NCBI GenBank assembly: GCA_002408085.1
Contig: DHQL01000002.1
Location: forward strand, 1-64,000
DNA length: 64,000 nucleotides
Direction of reading: 5' to 3'
From: Spirochaeta sp. UBA5339
GTDB lineage: Bacteria; Spirochaetota; Spirochaetia; DSM-2461
Both the position numbers and the translations under genes were made by a program. Of this stretch, positions 60,087-64,000 are shown one piece after another (position 1 is the first letter of the stretch; each line of letters starts with the position of its first letter). The notes beneath the pieces were generated by a model. It was not told the origin of the DNA. It ran no database searches and saw only the letters and a program-made list of their open reading frames with translations.

Positions 60087-63000
60087 GGCCTGTTCAGCTT
60101 TCTCAGAATCTGTACAAATCCCAGAGAGAGACCGATAACCGACAGTACCAGTACGGCCTGCAGAAGGATCTTCAGAACAGCCTCACTGCCTTCCTGATGA
60201 TCATTGATCTCAACCTCCACCACAGGTCCTGCAAGCAGCGGTGTTGCCGAGACCTCAAGTACCTGAGCACCTGCAGTCTTACCTTCACCGGCAGCAGGCT
60301 TTTCCGGTTTAATATTTATCACAGGTTCCGTGTCCTGCTCTAAAAGAGCTTCATAGAACTCATACCTGCCGTTGACAGATTCCGAGGACAGGCTGCTTAC
60401 TGCCGCAACCTCAGAGATTTCCCTCTCCTGAACTGCCGGAGTCTCAGCAGCTCTGCTGGTGAACACATAGTCCCGGCGGGAATAAACAGCCGGCGAAGTA
60501 TATTCGTTCTCGTTCTGTTGAGAAACGGGAGTATCGGGTCCCTCCTTCAGATCATCGAAGGCGCTGCCGAGGGTCGATCCGGATATAAACCGGGAAGATG
60601 AGCCTGATGAGCTGCCGGAATACCCCGAGGAACTTCCGGAAGAGGAATCGCCGGACTGTGCTGCTTTGGTAAGGGTGGCAGTAATGGTTGTTGAAGCCCC
60701 TCCCCCGGAACTACTGTATGGGTATGATTCTCCACCGCTGTTACTATTACCAGCTGCATCCTCAAAGGATGAGAGAGTAAATCGGTAGGTACCGTCAATC
60801 AGGCCTGAACCGATAGTAATTGTACCTGTTTCCGATTCATCATTCGGATTTACTGTATAACCAGTAACCGTAGTTTCTGACCCGAGATCAGGAGTATGAT
60901 AAAGTATGAGATTGCCGGTATTAAAGCTGATATTTTCACTGAATGTAATAATCAGTTCAGTAGTACCATTATTGGTAAAAGTATCAATCGTCGGCAACGT
61001 CCTGTCCACGGTAAAACTGAAAACATCATCTGCGCTGCCGCTCTCATTACCGGCATAGTCATAAAACCTGGTGATTGAAAAGGTGTAGTCATCTTCAGGC
61101 AGACTGGAAATGCCGCTCCCAAGACTATTTAGATCGACGGTCAAAGATGAACCGCTGACGGTACCTGATACTGAATAACTGCTGCCCTTATCTCCGTCTA
61201 TTGTCCCCTCATAGCCCTTAACATTATCATCCACACTGCTGTAATTGATTGAAATTACCTCATCACCGTCGGCATAACTGTTCACATACAGACCGTTGAC
61301 TCCTGATGAATCACCGGCAAAGAGACTGTATGAAGCACTGTCTGCAACAGGCGCTTCAGAATCATACTTTATTGAGTTCCCGGAACTGTCAACAGAGAGA
61401 CTGCTGCCGCTGTTACTCCATTCATTCCCTGACCGGTCTTTAAAGTAGATATAGAAGGACTGTGTACCGTCACTGTCTGAATCTGTCATTGTATGGGAGA
61501 ATTCGACGGGCCCGGCAGTCCAGGTTTTTACATCCGGTGCAGCCGTGCGTGTAATGGAATAATCGCTCATATCTCTTGAACTGTTATCCGCCTGAACTAC
61601 AATTGATTCACCCTCCATGACCCAGTAAGTTGATCCATCCAGGGTTTTATCTTCGTCGGAACTGTCCTTTGCCGAGAAAGTAAGATCCATGGTATTCGCG
61701 AGGCTTTCATAGTAATAGTAGATACCGGTATTTCCGGTTACAGTCCTTTCATTGCCTGCTTTGTCGGATACTGTGATTTCATAAGGAATGAGGCTATTGT
61801 CTGTACTCGGTGCAATACCGTTCAGCTCCAGTTCGAAGTCAAAGCTGGTATCTCCGTCTGAAATAGAACTCTTTGAGTCTGCGGAAGTCGCCAGTATTGT
61901 GACCTCCGTTGCAAGGGAATCAACATCGGACTGTAGATCACTTACAGAAAAACCGAGATCCACAGTATGGGTTTGATTTACATAATTCTCATCACCGCTA
62001 TGATCACTACCGGAAGTTATGCCAGAGACTTCAGGAAGAGTTCTGTCCACGATAAAATCTTTTTCTACACTGTCCGTATTTCCGGCTGAGTCATAAAAAG
62101 TGAATTCTGCCGTGTAGGTTCCATCATCAACTCCGCTCAAGGATGAGGAGTTCAACAGACTGTCCACAGTAACGGATACTGAGCTTTGAATTGAACTCTG
62201 AACATTGCTGAAAGAGTCCGGGCCCGTAACCGTATAGGTATAACCGATATAGTTATCATCAATTCCATTGTCTGTAATTTTCAGAACTTCGTCGTTTCCC
62301 GTGGCAGACAGGTTCAGGTACTCCCCTTTGACCCCGGTACCAGCTGTTGCAACCAGCTCAATATCAGCGTTGTCTGCATCCGGACTATCCGAATCGTAAG
62401 AAACAAGAGAAACAACAGGCGTACTGTCTTCTTCAACGGTAAGCTCATTGCCGGCCATATCCCTTAAAGTCAGAGTAAAAGGAACTACCCCCTGAGACAG
62501 GGAGTAACTGCTTAAATTGGAAGTCGTCAGAGAGTAGCTGCTCAAACCCTCTGTTTCCCCGGATATATCGAGACTGCTGTTTCTGACCTGAAGACCTGTA
62601 ATCTTCAGATCTCTTCCGGAATCTATATCGAAGGTCATGGTATGACTGCCGTTTGCAAATTCGCCGTCAACTGAATTGCTGCTTTCAAGAGACACCCTGA
62701 CCTCATTTCCGGCAGGAACAGCATTTGCCGATAGTTCAGGATTCCCGCTGTAATAGGTAACTTCCTCACCTGGCGGAATTGCTCCTGCAACCGAATCATC
62801 ACTGCTGTATACGGTGGAGTTATCCAGACGGTCCATAAGTGTAATTGTGACCGGTATAACTTCGTCGTTAAAAGAGGAATCTCTCCAGACAGATCCGGCA
62901 ATATTAGTGACATATTCATATCCGTCAGAGACTGAACTTTCTGAATCTGTGAACCCGCCTCCGACAACAACATTGATGCTCTCAATAGTCTCACCAAGCT

Positions 63001-64000
63001 CATCATCTGCCTGGAAAGTCAGGTCCAGACTGTGATCATCACCTGCATACATTCCGCTCAAGCTGTTGCTGCTTTCCAGGGAATACCCGGAGATGGCCGG
63101 CCCGTCATTGTCCACCACAAGTCCCAGAGCAATTGTACTGCTGTTCTCGGACCCTGCTACTGTGGCGGAAATACGGATTGATACGTCATCACCGTCCTCA
63201 TAGATGCTGGCAAGGCTGGCTGCTCCGTCACCCAGATCAATTATAAAGGCCTCGGAATCATCAGCCGAATCAATGGTGACCGAGACGGGGGAGTCTTCTG
63301 TGTCATCGGTACCGCTGGTAAAGTAGTAGCTTACATCAAGGAGATTAACAGGAGTGTCTGTACTGACTGTGATCTCATCCCCTATCCCTGAAACAGTAGA
63401 GATATGTCCATAGGAGTTGTCTGACAGCTGATTCGCCACATTCATCTCGGCAAGTCCCAGATCCCTGGCCACCAGAACCAGCTGCTCCGTGTACCTTCCG
63501 TTCCGGTCTGTTACCGTCAGAATAAAACTGAGAGATCCCACATCGGTATAGGTGCTCTTCATGGGAAAACGGGAGTACAGGGCACCGCCGTTCTCATCGG
63601 GAGTAAGAGTGAATGGATAAACATTGGATGCTCCCGCGTAACCGGTAATAAAGGACTGATAGGAGCTGCTTTCTCCATCATCATCGATAATAATCTCCGC
63701 GACTATATCATTTGCTCCGATTGTCCACTTAACAGACTCTATCTCATCTATCGAGATCTGATTGCTCTGGGAGTTACCGACATATCCTTCCAGGGTGAGA
63801 TAATCATCGATCCCGCTGAAGATATTTTCCTGGCCGTTCTCATTTACCAGAGTGAAATCCAGATAGGGGCCGTTACTCGGATTGAGAGTAATTCTCGTCT
63901 GAGTCTCGTTACTGTTCCTGTCGGAGACATTTACCGTTACATAAACTGTACCGTAAAGGCTGGATGCATCAAAGCTGAATTCGGCGATACCCGTTTCCGG
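60083..64000 (-). CDS. Giant Ig-repeat surface/periplasmic protein with C-terminal anchor (partial)
   Basis: The frame is open from the right edge to the stop at 60083, at least 1305 residues; the N-terminus lies outside the window. An internal Met at 63562 is not the start, because the open, in-style sequence continues upstream. It is built of bacterial Ig-like domains rich in Ser/Asp/Gly/Thr, with recurring markers such as FYDSAGNTDSVEKDFIVDRTLPEV and FYDYAGNESGSADDVFSFTVDRTLPTI. A Ser/Gly-rich linker leads to one C-terminal span (LKILLQAVLVLSVIGLSLGFV) and a short basic tail (QILRKLNRP), so the repeats face outward. It is coupled to the propeller gene by ATGA. Confidence 0.82.
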   Translation of the reverse strand, partial: PETGIAEFSFDASSLYGTVYVTVNVSDRNSNETQTRITLNPSNGPYLDFTLVNENGQENIFSGIDDYLTLEGYVGNSQSNQISIDEIESVKWTIGANDIVAEIIIDDDGESSSYQSFITGYAGASNVYPFTLTPDENGGALYSRFPMKSTYTDVGSLSFILTVTDRNGRYTEQLVLVARDLGLAEMNVANQLSDNSYGHISTVSGIGDEITVSTDTPVNLLDVSYYFTSGTDDTEDSPVSVTIDSADDSEAFIIDLGDGAASLASIYEDGDDVSIRISATVAGSENSSTIALGLVVDNDGPAISGYSLESSNSLSGMYAGDDHSLDLTFQADDELGETIESINVVVGGGFTDSESSVSDGYEYVTNIAGSVWRDSSFNDEVIPVTITLMDRLDNSTVYSSDDSVAGAIPPGEEVTYYSGNPELSANAVPAGNEVRVSLESSNSVDGEFANGSHTMTFDIDSGRDLKITGLQVRNSSLDISGETEGLSSYSLTTSNLSSYSLSQGVVPFTLTLRDMAGNELTVEEDSTPVVSLVSYDSDSPDADNADIELVATAGTGVKGEYLNLSATGNDEVLKITDNGIDDNYIGYTYTVTGPDSFSNVQSSIQSSVSVTVDSLLNSSSLSGVDDGTYTAEFTFYDSAGNTDSVEKDFIVDRTLPEVSGITSGSDHSGDENYVNQTHTVDLGFSVSDLQSDVDSLATEVTILATSADSKSSISDGDTSFDFELELNGIAPSTDNSLIPYEITVSDKAGNERTVTGNTGIYYYYESLANTMDLTFSAKDSSDEDKTLDGSTYWVMEGESIVVQADNSSRDMSDYSITRTAAPDVKTWTAGPVEFSHTMTDSDSDGTQSFYIYFKDRSGNEWSNSGSSLSVDSSGNSIKYDSEAPVADSASYSLFAGDSSGVNGLYVNSYADGDEVISINYSSVDDNVKGYEGTIDGDKGSSYSVSGTVSGSSLTVDLNSLGSGISSLPEDDYTFSITRFYDYAGNESGSADDVFSFTVDRTLPTIDTFTNNGTTELIITFSENISFNTGNLILYHTPDLGSETTVTGYTVNPNDESETGTITIGSGLIDGTYRFTLSSFEDAAGNSNSGGESYPYSSSGGGASTTITATLTKAAQSGDSSSGSSSGYSGSSSGSSSRFISGSTLGSAFDDLKEGPDTPVSQQNENEYTSPAVYSRRDYVFTSRAAETPAVQEREISEVAAVSSLSSESVNGRYEFYEALLEQDTEPVINIKPEKPAAGEGKTAGAQVLEVSATPLLAGPVVEVEINDHQEGSEAVLKILLQAVLVLSVIGLSLGFVQILRKLNRP

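Noticed and set aside
60083..63562. Gene start at Met 63562
   Set aside because: The frame stays open with the same Ig-like composition up to the window edge, so this Met is internal and the gene is partial.

Overview
The window carries a bacterial transcription/translation supercluster followed by envelope, transport and housekeeping genes. It most likely comes from a spirochaete (Spirochaetia; probably a free-living relative of Spirochaeta/Oceanispirochaeta rather than a host-restricted Treponema). The clues are Asn at the RpoB position that makes spirochaetes naturally rifampicin-resistant, a four-gene transporter laid out like the treponemal riboflavin system RfuABCD, the contracted ribosomal cluster, and many FecR, Ig-like, propeller and barrel envelope proteins. 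The genus assignment is inference.

Bases 1-28700 are almost entirely minus strand. Read in the direction of transcription, the order is tRNA-Thr, rpmG, tRNA-Trp, secE, nusG, rplK, rplA, rplJ, rplL, rpoB, rpoC, rpsL, rpsG, tuf, then the S10/spc/alpha block from rpsJ to rplQ. The str part lacks fusA, and the spc/alpha part lacks adk, map, infA and rpsD. Clear promoter-like sequences lie before tRNA-Thr, rpsL and tuf. Strong stem-loops lie in the nusG-rplK, rplJ-rplL, rplL-rpoB, tuf-rpsJ and rpsK-rpoA gaps, where they could adjust the ratio of ribosome to polymerase subunits. A strong terminator ends the run after rplQ. Beyond it lies a membrane sensor-like protein with an acidic repeat tail that runs off the left edge.

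Bases 28700-41400 hold metabolism and transport. A prs-FGGY kinase pair is transcribed divergently from a lipoprotein-ATPase-permease-permease operon that resembles a riboflavin or nucleoside importer. Next come a Na/phosphate cotransporter-family protein with a small hypothetical and a FecR/coiled-coil protein, then argH and a small lipoprotein.

Bases 41700-49400 form a tight plus-strand operon of four genes with overlapping ends: a two-span class III nucleotide cyclase, a membrane-anchored FecR plus seven-repeat Fn3-like periplasmic protein, an Ig/TIG plus barrel protein, and a second outer-membrane barrel. Together they could span the envelope and couple it to cyclic-nucleotide signalling. 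This is the best candidate here for an undescribed system.

Bases 49400-56300 carry nudC, a metallophosphoesterase, a large protein with an embedded HPr-like domain, clpB and a small DUF3783-like protein. Bases 56385-64000 (minus strand) hold two coupled giant envelope genes: a protein of Ig-like repeats with a C-terminal membrane anchor (5' end outside the window), and an N-terminally anchored protein with 14 LVIVD-type repeats, enough for two seven-bladed propellers. No CRISPR array, insertion sequence, phage gene or rRNA was seen.
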